64,000 bases of DNA from Microtetraspora fusca (GCF_001570365.1 NZ_BBYK01000038.1:106201-170200); one strand, 5' to 3'. Positions 52,301 through 62,003 are shown, counted from the stretch's first letter. The notes: a model not told the origin generated them from the sequence alone. Numbers and translations are program-made.

Positions 52301-52986
52301 CCACCCCCATGACCGCGCCGATGACCAGCGTCATCGTCGCCGACGACCAGCCCGTGGTGCGGCGCGCGTTCGCCGCCATCCTCGACGCCCAGCCGGACCT
52401 CACCGTGGCCGGGGCCGCCGCCGACGGGGCCCAGGCCGTACGGCTCGCCCAGGCCGTACGACCGGACGTCGCGCTGATGGACATCCGAATGCCGGAGATG
52501 GACGGCATCGAGGCGGTCCGGCGGATCGTCGCCGACCTCCCCACCCGGCCCATCATGATCACGACCTTCGACCTGGACGACTACGTCTACGACGCGCTCG
52601 CGGCGGGCGCCGCCGGGTTCCTGCTCAAGGACGTCACCGCCGCCTCGCTCGTGGAGGCGGTGCGGATCGTCGGCAGGGGCGACGCCCTGCTCGCGCCCAA
52701 GGTGACGCGGCGGCTGATCGCCGAGTTCGCGCGGCAGCGTCGCAGAGTCTCCCGTCCGACGGACGGCCCGCCACTGACGCCCAGGGAGACGGACGTGTTG
52801 ACGCTGATCGCCCGCGGCATGTCGAACGCCGAGATCGCCACCGAGCTGGTGGTGTCGGAGCACACCGTCAAGACCCACGTGGCCCGCCTGCTGGCCAAGC
52901 TGGGCCTGCGCGACCGCACCCAGGCGGTCGTCCACGCGTACGAGACGGGCCTGGTCAGGGCGGGGACGGGCGGGGCTTGGGAGTGA
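52297..52986 (+). CDS. NarL/FixJ-family response regulator
   Basis: Cognate regulator of 229 residues; receiver Asp62 in LMDIRMPEMDG and a C-terminal LuxR helix-turn-helix (LTPRETDVLTLIARGMSNAE, EHTVKTHVARLL). Start ATG overlaps the kinase stop. An N-terminal extension with three Met-Thr repeats (MTTPMTAPMT) leaves later ATGs as alternatives. Convergent with the CDF gene 9 bases downstream. Confidence 0.9.
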   Translation: MTTPMTAPMTSVIVADDQPVVRRAFAAILDAQPDLTVAGAAADGAQAVRLAQAVRPDVALMDIRMPEMDGIEAVRRIVADLPTRPIMITTFDLDDYVYDALAAGAAGFLLKDVTAASLVEAVRIVGRGDALLAPKVTRRLIAEFARQRRRVSRPTDGPPLTPRETDVLTLIARGMSNAEIATELVVSEHTVKTHVARLLAKLGLRDRTQAVVHAYETGLVRAGTGGAWE

Positions 52987-52995
52987 GCGGTGGGC

Positions 52996-53925
52996 TCAGC
53001 TCACCGGCGCGTTGCTTGAGCGGTAGAGGTCGGGCTCCAGGTAGATGACCCGGGCGATCGGCACGGCCTCGCGGATGCGCCGCTCCGCCTCGTCGATCCC
53101 CTGGGCGACCTGCGCCGCCGTGTCGTCGTGCTCGACCGCGATCTTTGCCGCGACCAGCAGCTCCTCGGGGCCGAGGTGGAGCGTCCGCATGTGGATGACC
53201 CGGGCGACCTCCGGAGCGCCTTCGAGCACCGCGCGGATCCGCTCCTCGATCTCCGGGTGGGCGCTCTCGCCGATCAGCAGCGACTTCGTCTCCAGGGCGA
53301 GGATGACCGCGATCGCCGCGAGCAGCAGGCCGATCATCAGCGTGCCGATGCCGTCCCAGATCCCGTCGCCGGTCACGACGGCCATCGCCACGCCGAACAG
53401 CGCGAAGAGCAGGCCGAGCAGCGCGCCGAAGTCCTCAAGCAGGACGACCGGCAACTCGGGGGCCTTCGCCCGGCGGATGAACGAGAACCACGAGTGGTCG
53501 CCCTTGAGCTGGCGCGACTCCTTGATGGCGGTTCGGAACGAGAAGCCCTCGGCGACGATCGCGAAGACCAGCACCCCGAAGGCCCACTGGGGCGCCTCCA
53601 CCGGGTGCGGATCGGAGATCTTGTGCCATCCCTCGTAGATGGAGAACAGGGCGCCGACCGTGAACAGCACGACCGCCACCACGAAGGCGTAGAAGTAGCG
53701 CTCACGCCCGAAGCCGAACGGGTGCCTGCGGGTGCGCGCGCGCTCCGCCCGCTTGCCGCCGATCAGGAGCAGCGCCTGGTTGCCCGAGTCGGCCACCGAG
53801 TGCACCGACTCGGCGAGCATGGAGGACGATCCCGTGAAAAGGAACGCTACGAACTTCGCAGCCGCGATCGCCAGATTGGCGCTCAGCGCCGCGACGATCG
53901 CCTTGGTACCGCCACCAGCGCTCAC
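52996..53925 (-). CDS. Cation diffusion facilitator family transporter
   Basis: CDF (SLC30-like) metal/proton antiporter of 309 residues with six transmembrane helices. The metal site in helix II is ESVHSVADSGNQ (His/Asp) and in helix V LLEDFGALLG; the first position of the latter is Glu-Asp rather than the zinc HxxxD form, so manganese or iron is possible. The C-terminal cytosolic ferredoxin-like domain (EIEERIRAVLEGAPEV, AKIAVEHD) is complete. GTG at 53925. Upstream is the SIS-domain isomerase gene, 32 bases away. Confidence 0.85.
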   Translation of the reverse strand: MSAGGGTKAIVAALSANLAIAAAKFVAFLFTGSSSMLAESVHSVADSGNQALLLIGGKRAERARTRRHPFGFGRERYFYAFVVAVVLFTVGALFSIYEGWHKISDPHPVEAPQWAFGVLVFAIVAEGFSFRTAIKESRQLKGDHSWFSFIRRAKAPELPVVLLEDFGALLGLLFALFGVAMAVVTGDGIWDGIGTLMIGLLLAAIAVILALETKSLLIGESAHPEIEERIRAVLEGAPEVARVIHMRTLHLGPEELLVAAKIAVEHDDTAAQVAQGIDEAERRIREAVPIARVIYLEPDLYRSSNAPVS

Positions 53926-53957
53926 AGAACACTCCTCACGAATCGACCAGAGGGATC

Positions 53958-55115
53958 CTATTGGGAAACTCTGGCCCGAAGCTCGGCGATGACCGACATC
54001 GGCGCGGGATCGAGCCCATAGCCGAGGGCGAGGTAGGCGGCGGCGAAATCGCCCAGGCCGACAAGCGCGGCCAGCCGCTCGAACGGGTGCGCCCCCTCGG
54101 ACGCGATCTCCGAGACCGGGACGCCCCGGTCCTGCGCGAGCCGCAGGGACGTCTGGCGGCGCTCGGCCACCTCCGGGTGCTCGTCGGCGTCGCGCAGCAG
54201 GAACAGCCGCACCCGCGCCCGGGGACCGGACGCCTCGTCGTCACCGAAGTCCTCGAAGATGTCCCGGGCGGCGAGAGGGCCGTCGAGGACGCCCGCCTGG
54301 TCGTGCGCGGCCTCCGGCAGCGCGCCCCAGACGGCGGGACAGCCGGCCTGCTCGGCGAGCTGCGCCGCCAGCCGGTGCGCGGCCACGGCGGCGATCGGCG
54401 CGGTGCCCCAGATCATGGGGATGCCGTCGGCGAGCTCCATGGCGAGGGTCTTGCCGGGGTTGATGAAGGAGTCGCTCGCCGGCCGGCACCGGTGCGCGAT
54501 GTCCTCAAGCCGCTGCGCCGCCGCCTCGAAGACCGGCTCACCCGCGTCGGTCAGGCCGAGCGCGGACGCGGCGACCAGCAGCGGCACCGCCAGGCCCCAC
54601 ATGGTCGCCGCGGGCTGACCCGCCACCGTCGAGATCGGCACGAAAGGCGCCCCGGCCTGCGCGGCGAGCGCGCTGAGCGGTGTGTCCGCCGGACCCGCCG
54701 CGAGCAGCGAGCACCCCCGGCGCACCGCCTCGGCCCCGAGCGCGAGTGCCTCGTCGCCCCGCCCGGTGAACGAAAGCACCATGACCATGTCGGCCGCGCC
54801 GATCCAGCCGGGCAGGCGGTACCCCCGCACGGTCACGATGGGCAGGGGCGCGCCCGGCCCGCAGACCGCGTTCAGGACGTCGCCCGCGATCCCCGCGGCG
54901 CCCACGCCCGCCACCACCAGGGCGCGCGGCCTGCCCTGCCCGGCCACCCGGGCCGCCCCCGCCTCCACGGCGGCGCGGTACGCGGTGCGGATCTGGGCGG
55001 CCGAGGACGCCACGGTGCGCAGCATGCCTGATGGATCGCCGTCGGCCAGGTACGCCTGGTCGTCGAGCCTGCTCGGGTCGAACCGGGGGACGGACGCCCC
55101 GCCCGAGAGCGTCAT
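53958..55115 (-). CDS. SIS-domain phosphosugar isomerase (bifunctional PGI/PMI type)
   Basis: Protein of 385 residues of the bifunctional phosphoglucose/phosphomannose isomerase family found in actinobacteria next to phosphomannomutase. SIS features: VVAGVGAAGIAGDVL, VMVLSFTGRGDEALAL and, in the second half, LAVPLLVAASALG, MIWGTAPIAAVAAHRLAAQLAEQAG (in parts). It would interconvert fructose-6-phosphate with glucose- or mannose-6-phosphate for GDP-mannose. ATG overlaps the stop of the Trm112-like gene. Confidence 0.87.
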   Translation of the reverse strand: MTLSGGASVPRFDPSRLDDQAYLADGDPSGMLRTVASSAAQIRTAYRAAVEAGAARVAGQGRPRALVVAGVGAAGIAGDVLNAVCGPGAPLPIVTVRGYRLPGWIGAADMVMVLSFTGRGDEALALGAEAVRRGCSLLAAGPADTPLSALAAQAGAPFVPISTVAGQPAATMWGLAVPLLVAASALGLTDAGEPVFEAAAQRLEDIAHRCRPASDSFINPGKTLAMELADGIPMIWGTAPIAAVAAHRLAAQLAEQAGCPAVWGALPEAAHDQAGVLDGPLAARDIFEDFGDDEASGPRARVRLFLLRDADEHPEVAERRQTSLRLAQDRGVPVSEIASEGAHPFERLAALVGLGDFAAAYLALGYGLDPAPMSVIAELRARVSQ

Positions 55116-55285
55116 GCCTTACGCGCCTCGTCCACGAGCAGGACGGGGATGTCGTCGCGTACGGGATACACGAGCCCGCACGACTCGGAGGTGCACGCCA
55201 GCTCGTCGGCGTCCGTGCGGGGACGCAGCGGGGACTTGCACGCCGGGCAGGCGAGGACGTCCAGCAGCCAGTCGTCGATCTTCAA
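55112..55285 (-). CDS. Trm112-like zinc-binding protein
   Basis: A 57-residue protein, read by hand: LKIDDWLLDVLACPACKSPL, then a second cysteine pair in CTSESCG and YPVRDDIPVLLVDEARKA. This is the Trm112 zinc-ribbon fold (DUF343). TTG at 55285 with AAGGAG and AGGA upstream. Its stop overlaps the start of the SIS isomerase. Trm112 proteins partner methyltransferases in eukaryotes and archaea; the bacterial role is unclear. It lies 6 bases after the phosphomannomutase gene. Confidence 0.85.
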   Translation of the reverse strand: MKIDDWLLDVLACPACKSPLRPRTDADELACTSESCGLVYPVRDDIPVLLVDEARKA

Positions 55286-55291
55286 ATCCTG

Positions 55292-56647
55292 TCAGCTCCT
55301 TAGGGCGGCGAGGACCTCGTCCCGCACGGCCGCCATCTTCTCCTCGTCGGCCGCCTCGGCGTTCAGGCGCAGCAGCGGCTCGGTGTTGGACGGGCGCAGA
55401 TTGAACCACCAGTCGTGGCCGTTCACCGTGAGGCCGTCCAACTCGTCGAAGGTAACACCCTCACGACCCGCGAAAGCCCCGCGCACGGTCTCCATGGCGG
55501 CGGCCTGGTCGGCGACCTCGCTGTTGATCTCGCCGGACGCGGCGTAGCGGGAGTATCGCCCGAGCAGCTCCGACAGCGGCCGGTCCTGGCCGCCGAGCGC
55601 GGCGAGCACGTGCAGCGCCGCGAGCATCCCGGAGTCGGCGAACCAGAAGTCACGGAAGTAGTAGTGCGCGGAGTGCTCGCCGCCGAAGACGGCGCCGGTG
55701 TGGGCCATCTCCGCCTTGATGAACGAGTGGCCGACGCGGGTGCGGACCGGGACGCCCCCGTGCTCGCGCACGATCTCGGGCACACCCCTGGAGGTGATCA
55801 GGTTGTGGATGATCGTGGCGCCCGGGTGCCGGGCCAGCTCGCGTACCGCGACCAGCGCGGTGATCGCGGACGGCGACACGGACTCGCCGCGCTCGTCGAT
55901 CACCCAGCACCGGTCGGCGTCGCCGTCGAAGGCGATGCCGACGTCGGCGCCCCGATCGACGACGGCCTTCTGCAGGTCCACCAGGTTCGCCGGTTCGAGC
56001 GGGTTGGCCTCGTGGTTGGGGAAGCTGCCGTCGAGCTCGAAGTAGAGCGGGGTCAGCTCCACGGGCAGGCCGGCGAACACCTCGGGCACGGTGTATCCGC
56101 CCATGCCGTTGCCCGCGTCGACCACGACCTTGAGCGGCCGGACGCCGGAGAGGTCGACGAGCGTCTTGAGGTGGGCGGCGTACCCGGCGAGCAGGTCCCG
56201 CTCGGTGACCGTGCCCGCGCCGGGCGTGCCGCCGAGGCCCGACTCCAGCAGCTCGGCGGCGCGGTCGCGGATCTCGCCGAGGCCGGTCTCGCTGCCGATC
56301 GGCACCGCTCCCGCACGGCACATCTTCATGCCGTTGTAGCGGGCGGGGTTGTGGCTGGCGGTGAACATCACACCGGGCAGGCCGAGGCTGCCGCTGGCGT
56401 AGTAGAGCATGTCGGTGGAGCCGAGCCCGGCGTTCACCACGTCGGCGCCGCGCGAGGTCGCGCCGCGTGCGAAGGCGGCGGCCAGCGGGCCGGACGAGGC
56501 GCGCATGTCGTGCGCGATCACGAGGGAGCGCGCCTGCGTCACCTCGGCGAAGGCCGCCCCCACCGCCTCCGCGATCCGCTCGTCGAACTCGCCCGGCACG
56601 ACGCCGCGCACGTCGTACGCCTTGAAGATCTTGGTGAGGTCGCCCAC
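55292..56647 (-). CDS. manB: Phosphomannomutase/phosphoglucomutase
   Basis: Alpha-D-phosphohexomutase of 451 residues, interconverting hexose-6- and hexose-1-phosphate for GDP-mannose and glycan synthesis. The phosphoserine is Ser98 in FTASHNPARYNGMK; the metal loop is FDGDADRCWV; sugar specificity loop GGEHSAHYYFRD; phosphate-binding RPSNTEPLLRL. Start ATG at 56647 (MGDLTKIFKAYDVRG). Operon with Trm112-like and SIS isomerase. Confidence 0.95.
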   Translation of the reverse strand: MGDLTKIFKAYDVRGVVPGEFDERIAEAVGAAFAEVTQARSLVIAHDMRASSGPLAAAFARGATSRGADVVNAGLGSTDMLYYASGSLGLPGVMFTASHNPARYNGMKMCRAGAVPIGSETGLGEIRDRAAELLESGLGGTPGAGTVTERDLLAGYAAHLKTLVDLSGVRPLKVVVDAGNGMGGYTVPEVFAGLPVELTPLYFELDGSFPNHEANPLEPANLVDLQKAVVDRGADVGIAFDGDADRCWVIDERGESVSPSAITALVAVRELARHPGATIIHNLITSRGVPEIVREHGGVPVRTRVGHSFIKAEMAHTGAVFGGEHSAHYYFRDFWFADSGMLAALHVLAALGGQDRPLSELLGRYSRYAASGEINSEVADQAAAMETVRGAFAGREGVTFDELDGLTVNGHDWWFNLRPSNTEPLLRLNAEAADEEKMAAVRDEVLAALRS

Positions 56648-56736
56648 CGCAGCCCCCCATCGTTTGATTTGCCGCGCCCGAGCCTACAAGGCGCCGCCGA
56701 CACGGCGCGCGTGATCCGTCGGCGGTCGGCCCGCCG

Positions 56737-57102
56737 TCACCGCTCCCGGTTGGGCTGGGCGGACTTGAGCACCCTCAGGTGGCCGCGGCGGCCGACCTCG
56801 ACGGCCTGGCCGACGGGCTCGCCCGCGGCGGGCGCGGGCCGGGCGGCCTCGCGGACCGCGTTGGCGAGGGCTTCCAGATCGTCGCCGCTCGGCGCTCCGG
56901 GCTCGGACGGGAGCCGCACGACCTCCCACCCCCGGGGGGCGGTGAGCCGTTCCGCGTGCTCGGCGCACAGGTCGTAGCAGTGCGGCTCGACGTACGTCGC
57001 GAGAGGGCCGAGAACCGCGGTCGAGTCGGCGTAGACATACGTGAGTGTGAAGACGGCAGGCTGCCTGCAGGCGGTACGGGAACAGCTGCGGACGGGGCTC
57101 AC
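56737..57102 (-). CDS. DUF3499 family protein
   Basis: Protein of 121 residues of the actinobacterial DUF3499 family. Conserved cysteines and histidine (CSRTACRQPAV, HCYDLCAEHAERL) suggest a zinc site. Regularly neighbours WhiB and phosphomannomutase. Function unknown. GTG at 57102. Confidence 0.85.
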   Translation of the reverse strand: MSPVRSCSRTACRQPAVFTLTYVYADSTAVLGPLATYVEPHCYDLCAEHAERLTAPRGWEVVRLPSEPGAPSGDDLEALANAVREAARPAPAAGEPVGQAVEVGRRGHLRVLKSAQPNRER

Positions 57103-57228
57103 GGAGGGACCGTATCCGGTCCGCGTTCACATTGCCACCACCCCGCCGCTCTTAACGAGCGTGTCGCCACAATCCGGACACCGCCTCACCCTCGGTACGA
57201 CACGCCGCCACTCCTTTAAGCTGGCCGC

Positions 57229-57687
57229 GTGAGCGAGCGAAGCGGAGATTCCCGGCGCCGGGTGCGGCGGCGCGACCGGCACGGCCGTGGGCTGCGCGGA
57301 CCTCTGGCGCCGTCGCACGTCCCGATCGCGAAATCGCGCGGCGAACGCTTCGACGACCTGGTCCTCGACGCGGTGGACCGGCTCAAGCCCCGGTGGGGCA
57401 AGCAGCTCGCGACGATGGAGTTCGCGGTCGAGGAGGTGCCGCCGCCCGCCGAGCTGATCGACGGCCCGGCGCGGCTGGACAGCGACCCGATCCCCTTCGG
57501 CCGGGCGGAGACCGCGGCGGGGTCGGATCCCGCGATCGTGGTGGTCTACCGCCGTCCCCTTGAGGCCAGGGCGCGCGACCGCGACCAGTTGGGGGCGTTG
57601 GTGAGCGACGTCATCGTGGAGCAGGTCGCCAGCCTGCTCGGTCTCACCCCGGAGACGATCGACCCCGGGTACGACGACCGGCACTGA
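57229..57687 (+). CDS. Zincin-fold (MMP) family protein lacking HExxH
   Basis: Protein of 152 residues of the short 'metallopeptidase family' that normally carries HExxH. Here the matching helix reads DVIVEQVASLLGL, with Val and no His, so catalysis is not expected; actinobacterial members next to DUF3499 appear to share this. The first 30 residues are basic (RRRVRRRDRHGRGLRG). GTG at 57229 or a GTG 33 bases later. Function unknown. Confidence 0.75.
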   Translation: MSERSGDSRRRVRRRDRHGRGLRGPLAPSHVPIAKSRGERFDDLVLDAVDRLKPRWGKQLATMEFAVEEVPPPAELIDGPARLDSDPIPFGRAETAAGSDPAIVVVYRRPLEARARDRDQLGALVSDVIVEQVASLLGLTPETIDPGYDDRH

Positions 57688-57699
57688 CCCCGCGCCCGC

Positions 57700-59166
57700 C
57701 TACGGCAGGACCGCGCCCGGCCACTCGGCGGTGGCGGGCACCAGCGCCCAGGTCCGCGCCTGCGCCAGCGGCTGAACGGTGAGCAGCACGCCCTCCGGGG
57801 TGTCCTCGCTCAGCACCCGCCCGCCGTACACGGGGCCCGATCCGGCCACCGGCACGATGTGGACGGCGAAGCCGGAGCGCGAGCCCGGCGGCGGCTTGAG
57901 CTTGATCTCCTTGCTCCGGGCGGCGGGCAGCGCCACCTCGACCGGCTCGGCCGGGGCGCCGTCCTGCGGCAGGATCCGGATCCGCACCGTCGCGGCGCCG
58001 AAGGGCGCGGACAGCACCAGCCGGGACTGCTGCACGCCACCGCTCTTGGCGGACTTCGCACCCGGACCGCCGTCGGCGACCACGCTGCCGAGGTCGATCG
58101 GTGTTGCGCCCGCGGTGAAGGCGACGTCCTGCCGCGAGCCCGTGCCGGTCATCCTCATCCCCGCGACGATGGGCTGGTCCGCGGTCAGCACCAGGGCGCC
58201 GGCCTGGCCTCCGACACCCGTGGTCAGGTCGAGCGTGGTCGTGGAGCCGGCCGGCACCTCCACGGTCTCCTTGTTCTTCAGCGCGTACGAGCCGTCCTTC
58301 AGCACCGCCTTCACCTGGACGATGGCGTCTTGCTCGCCGGGGGTGGCGACGTACAGCTCGCGCTGGCCGGCGCTGCCCGGGATGCCGGGCACGACCACCT
58401 GGGTGGACGGCGGCGCGGCGGCGGGCAGCCAGTCCACCCCGCGGCCCTCGCCAAGGGACGCCCGGACGGCGGCGGCCACCCGGCCGCCGCTGGTGGTCAC
58501 CTGCACGGCCATCACCAGCGGCGACGGCGCGAGGTCGCGCAGCTTGACCTCGCGGTACTCGCCGGGCTTGATCACCAGGCCGTTGCCGCGGTCGGAGAGC
58601 ACCGGCCCCTCGCCCGCGTAGACCATGACGGCGACGTCGGCCGCGGCCTCGTCGGAGTTGGCCAGATGGAGGGTGACGTCGGCGGCGGCCGGGCCGGGCC
58701 CGATGAACCACGCCTCGGCTCCGGGCTCGACGCAGCGCACGCCGGACAGCCCCCGCTGCGCCCCGGAGGTGACGCGGGTGGTCTGCGCGGCCTCCAGGCC
58801 CGCCGCCATCGCGCCCATCCCGGCGACCGTGACCGGCCGGGTGCGCAGCGGGACGTCCTGACGCCACAGTGCGCCGACCTTGTCGAGCGAGGCCAGCGGC
58901 TTGCCGCCCTTCATCTGCTCGACCGTGGCCGCGCCGGACCCGCCGTCCCCGGTTCCCTGCTCGGCGGGGGGCGTGATCACGTTCAGCCGGCCGCCGGCGG
59001 GGTCGGGGCACACCATGGACACCGACTCCACCGCCGTCTTGACCTTCTGGGCCGTCTTCTGCGGCACGGGCGCGGGACGGCTGACGAAGGCCACGCCGTA
59101 CAGCGCTCCGAGTGCCACCAGCACCAGAGCGAGCAGGCCGAAGCGGTTCTCGATCAGACCCTTCAT
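57700..59166 (-). CDS. DUF5719 family secreted/membrane-anchored protein
   Basis: Protein of 488 residues with one N-terminal transmembrane segment (FGLLALVLVALGALYGVAFV) and a large extracytoplasmic beta-rich region of DUF5719 type. Contains repeated strand-rich modules but no catalytic motif I can see. ATG at 59166 overlaps the stop of the glycosyltransferase gene (ATGA), so it is coupled to it and probably assists the same wall-glycan step. Confidence 0.82.
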   Translation of the reverse strand: MKGLIENRFGLLALVLVALGALYGVAFVSRPAPVPQKTAQKVKTAVESVSMVCPDPAGGRLNVITPPAEQGTGDGGSGAATVEQMKGGKPLASLDKVGALWRQDVPLRTRPVTVAGMGAMAAGLEAAQTTRVTSGAQRGLSGVRCVEPGAEAWFIGPGPAAADVTLHLANSDEAAADVAVMVYAGEGPVLSDRGNGLVIKPGEYREVKLRDLAPSPLVMAVQVTTSGGRVAAAVRASLGEGRGVDWLPAAAPPSTQVVVPGIPGSAGQRELYVATPGEQDAIVQVKAVLKDGSYALKNKETVEVPAGSTTTLDLTTGVGGQAGALVLTADQPIVAGMRMTGTGSRQDVAFTAGATPIDLGSVVADGGPGAKSAKSGGVQQSRLVLSAPFGAATVRIRILPQDGAPAEPVEVALPAARSKEIKLKPPPGSRSGFAVHIVPVAGSGPVYGGRVLSEDTPEGVLLTVQPLAQARTWALVPATAEWPGAVLP

Positions 59167-62003
59167 GCGGGCACCCGCTCCTCGGGGTTCCTCGGACGCC
59201 TCCGGGATGGCCGGGCCGGCTCCGGCGCGTCTCCGTAGTCGTCGTACTGCTCCGCCGTACGGGCGCCGGGCGAGGCCAGGACCAGCACGAGCGCGACGAG
59301 TGCCGCCTGCGCCCACAGCCAGGTCCGGTGCCATCCGTCGCTCCCGGCCGGAGGGCGCGGCACGGTGACCGTGCCGACCACGCGCCACAGCCCGCCCACC
59401 TCCGAGAGGTTCATCCGCGTCAGCGCGGGCTCGGAGTCGAGGACGCGCTGCAGCGAGGCCTCCACGGGGCCGGGCACGGTGACGAACTGGATGCCGTACG
59501 CGGCGAGCGTCCGTACGTCGTCGCCGCCCCGGCCGGAGGCGAGGCCCGCGACGGCCGCGCCGACCCGGGCGGTGTCCGCCTCCGGCGAGCGCAGGTCGGA
59601 CTCGCCGATCAGCGGCGCGCGTCCCGGCAGGATCGTGTACGTCAGGCGGCCGCCCTCGGGACGCATGAGCAGCGTGCGCTCACCGCGCGGCGAGAACGCG
59701 GCGGCGAGCGGCGGCAGGGGGTCGCGCAGGTCGCCGCGCAGCGGGCCGCCCGCCCCACCCTTGATCCACAGGCCGGCCGCCGCCAGCGGCGTGGCGAAGG
59801 CCACCGCGACGATCAGCAGGGCGCCCAGCCGCCGCACCCCGCCCGCCGCGCGGAACTCGGCGATCCGGTGCGCGGTGAGCGCGGTGGCGACGAGCAGGCC
59901 GGTGGCGGCGAACGCCAGCGGGACGCCGGGCCACTCGCCGAGCCTGCCCACCACGACCGCGAGCAGCACGCCGAACAGCGTGACGCCCCAGCCGATCGCG
60001 ACGACCGTCTGGTGGCGGCGCAACAGCAGCGCGCCGAGGGCGACCGCGACCAGGCCGCCGGTGACCCAGACGGGCGGCGTCCCCGGCCCGCCGGGGTTGA
60101 GCATGAGCAGGGCGTCCGCGCTCACCCGTGGGTCGGCGAGCGCGGGATCGGCCAGCCCCGACTCGAGCAGGAGGCGGCGCGGCTCCAGGACGATCCCGGC
60201 GATCCAGGGGAACAGCAGGACGATCGGCGTGCCGAGGCCGATCGCCAGGGAGAGGCCCACGCCGCGCCGGATGCCGCCGAAGGACACGGCGGCGAGGCCG
60301 CCGAGGATGGCGACCACCACGTAGACGAGCGGGTCGAACGCGGTGCCGACCGCGAGGAGCAGGCCGAACCCCCACGCGGCGCGGCGCGACCCGGCGACGA
60401 CCCGGGTGGCGAGCGCGGCGTAGACCGGGATCAGGATGAGGATCAGCGCGGTGCCGACCCGACCGGCCGCGATCACGCCGGTCGCCAGCGGCAGCAGCGC
60501 GTAGGTCGCGGCGAGCCACACCCGGGCGGGGGTGTAGGAGATCATCCGTCTGGTCGCGGCGTACGCCGAGAGCCCGGCGAGGGGCACGCAACCGAGCAGC
60601 AGGACGGACACGGCCAGCGCTGTGTTGCCGAAGAAGAGGGTGGACAGCGCCGCGATGACCGCGACGTACGGCGGGGCCCAGGTGTCCGAGCCGAGCCCGG
60701 CGACGTGGTGGCTCTCCGTGTAGAGCCGCCACAGGTCGGAGGCGCCGCCGGTGACCGGGACGAGCGCGCCTCCGCCGAGCAGCCCGCCGCCGGTGAGCAG
60801 CGGCCACTCGGCGGCCACGGTGATCCCGGCGAGCAGGAGGAAGAGCAGCACCCCGGGGCTGGAGAAGATCCGCTGGGACAGCCCGGAGTCGGTGAGCAGC
60901 TCGTCGCCCTCCTCCTCGGCTGCGCCAGCGGCGTGGTGCCGCCCGGCCGAGTCGACCGGCCCCTCCCCCGCGAGGTACCGCTGGACCATGTCGGCCAGCC
61001 GCCGCCAGGTGGCCCCGGGCGGGGTGAGCAGCCGCGCGACCGCGGGATATCCCTGTTTCCTGCCCTTCTTCCGCGCCCGCCGGGCCTTGATGAGCCGTAC
61101 GGGATTGCCGAGGACAGAGCCGAGCGCGGCGACCTCGTCCAGCGCGTTCGCCGGCTGCTTGGCGAGGAGGAACAGGACCGTGCGGGCCAGCGAGCCGGCG
61201 ATGTTACGGAAGATCGAGCGGACCAGCGCCAGGAACGGCAGGTTCGCCATGATGACGAACAGGCCGTTGCGCCGGTCGAGGCGGCGGGGGTGGTCTTCGC
61301 TGACGGCGATCCGCCGCCGGCGGCGGGACGCCGCCTCCGCGTGCCAGGCGACGGCGGCGGTCACGTTCAGCACCCGGTGCCCGGCGACCCTGGCCCGCCA
61401 GCACAGGTCGAGGTCGTCGCGGAAGAGCGGCAGCACCGGGTCGAGCCCGGCCAGCTCCTCCCAGACGTCGCGGCGGATCAGCATGCCCGCGGTCGAGACG
61501 GACAGGACGTCGAGCACTCCGTGGGTGCCGTCGTGCTGGCCCTGGTCGTACTCGCGGGGTTCGAGCCCGGTGTCCCTGCGCCCGGATCGGCCGACGGTGA
61601 CACCGATCTCCAGCAGGACACGCCGGTCGAGCCAGTCGCGGAGCTTCGGTCCGAGGATCGCGGCCTTGGGGTTCTCGTCGGCGGCGCGCAACAGCGCGTG
61701 GAGCGCGTGCGCGTCCGGAGCGCAGTCGTCGTGGAGCAGCCACAACCACTCCTGCCCCTGGGCACGCGGAAGGCGTCGTACGACCTCGTGGACCGCCTCA
61801 CCGAACCCCGTGGAGCGGGACAGGCTCAGCACGCTGCCCGGGCCGAACGCCTCGGAGAGGAGCCGGCCGCTGCCGTCACGGCTGCCGTTGTCGACGCCGG
61901 CGACGCGGTCGAGCGGCCGAGACTGGCGGAGCACCGCGTCAAGCGTCTCCTTGAGCCAGCGGGCGCCGTCGTGGGCGACGACTATCGCGGTGACGGAGTG
62001 CAC
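59163..62003 (-). CDS. Family 2 glycosyltransferase with polytopic membrane domain
   Basis: Membrane glycosyltransferase of 946 residues. GT-A domain at 1-260: VTAIVVAHDGARWLKETLDAVLRQ (in parts), DNGSRDGSG, the divalent-metal site in LLHDDCAPDA, and FRDDLDLCWRARVAGHRV. Then some twelve to fourteen transmembrane helices and a soluble C-terminal domain. It likely transfers a sugar to a lipid-linked or wall glycan at the membrane. GTG at 62003 with GAGGA ten bases upstream. A nested dyad lies in its leader. Confidence 0.88.
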   Translation of the reverse strand: MHSVTAIVVAHDGARWLKETLDAVLRQSRPLDRVAGVDNGSRDGSGRLLSEAFGPGSVLSLSRSTGFGEAVHEVVRRLPRAQGQEWLWLLHDDCAPDAHALHALLRAADENPKAAILGPKLRDWLDRRVLLEIGVTVGRSGRRDTGLEPREYDQGQHDGTHGVLDVLSVSTAGMLIRRDVWEELAGLDPVLPLFRDDLDLCWRARVAGHRVLNVTAAVAWHAEAASRRRRRIAVSEDHPRRLDRRNGLFVIMANLPFLALVRSIFRNIAGSLARTVLFLLAKQPANALDEVAALGSVLGNPVRLIKARRARKKGRKQGYPAVARLLTPPGATWRRLADMVQRYLAGEGPVDSAGRHHAAGAAEEEGDELLTDSGLSQRIFSSPGVLLFLLLAGITVAAEWPLLTGGGLLGGGALVPVTGGASDLWRLYTESHHVAGLGSDTWAPPYVAVIAALSTLFFGNTALAVSVLLLGCVPLAGLSAYAATRRMISYTPARVWLAATYALLPLATGVIAAGRVGTALILILIPVYAALATRVVAGSRRAAWGFGLLLAVGTAFDPLVYVVVAILGGLAAVSFGGIRRGVGLSLAIGLGTPIVLLFPWIAGIVLEPRRLLLESGLADPALADPRVSADALLMLNPGGPGTPPVWVTGGLVAVALGALLLRRHQTVVAIGWGVTLFGVLLAVVVGRLGEWPGVPLAFAATGLLVATALTAHRIAEFRAAGGVRRLGALLIVAVAFATPLAAAGLWIKGGAGGPLRGDLRDPLPPLAAAFSPRGERTLLMRPEGGRLTYTILPGRAPLIGESDLRSPEADTARVGAAVAGLASGRGGDDVRTLAAYGIQFVTVPGPVEASLQRVLDSEPALTRMNLSEVGGLWRVVGTVTVPRPPAGSDGWHRTWLWAQAALVALVLVLASPGARTAEQYDDYGDAPEPARPSRRRPRNPEERVPA

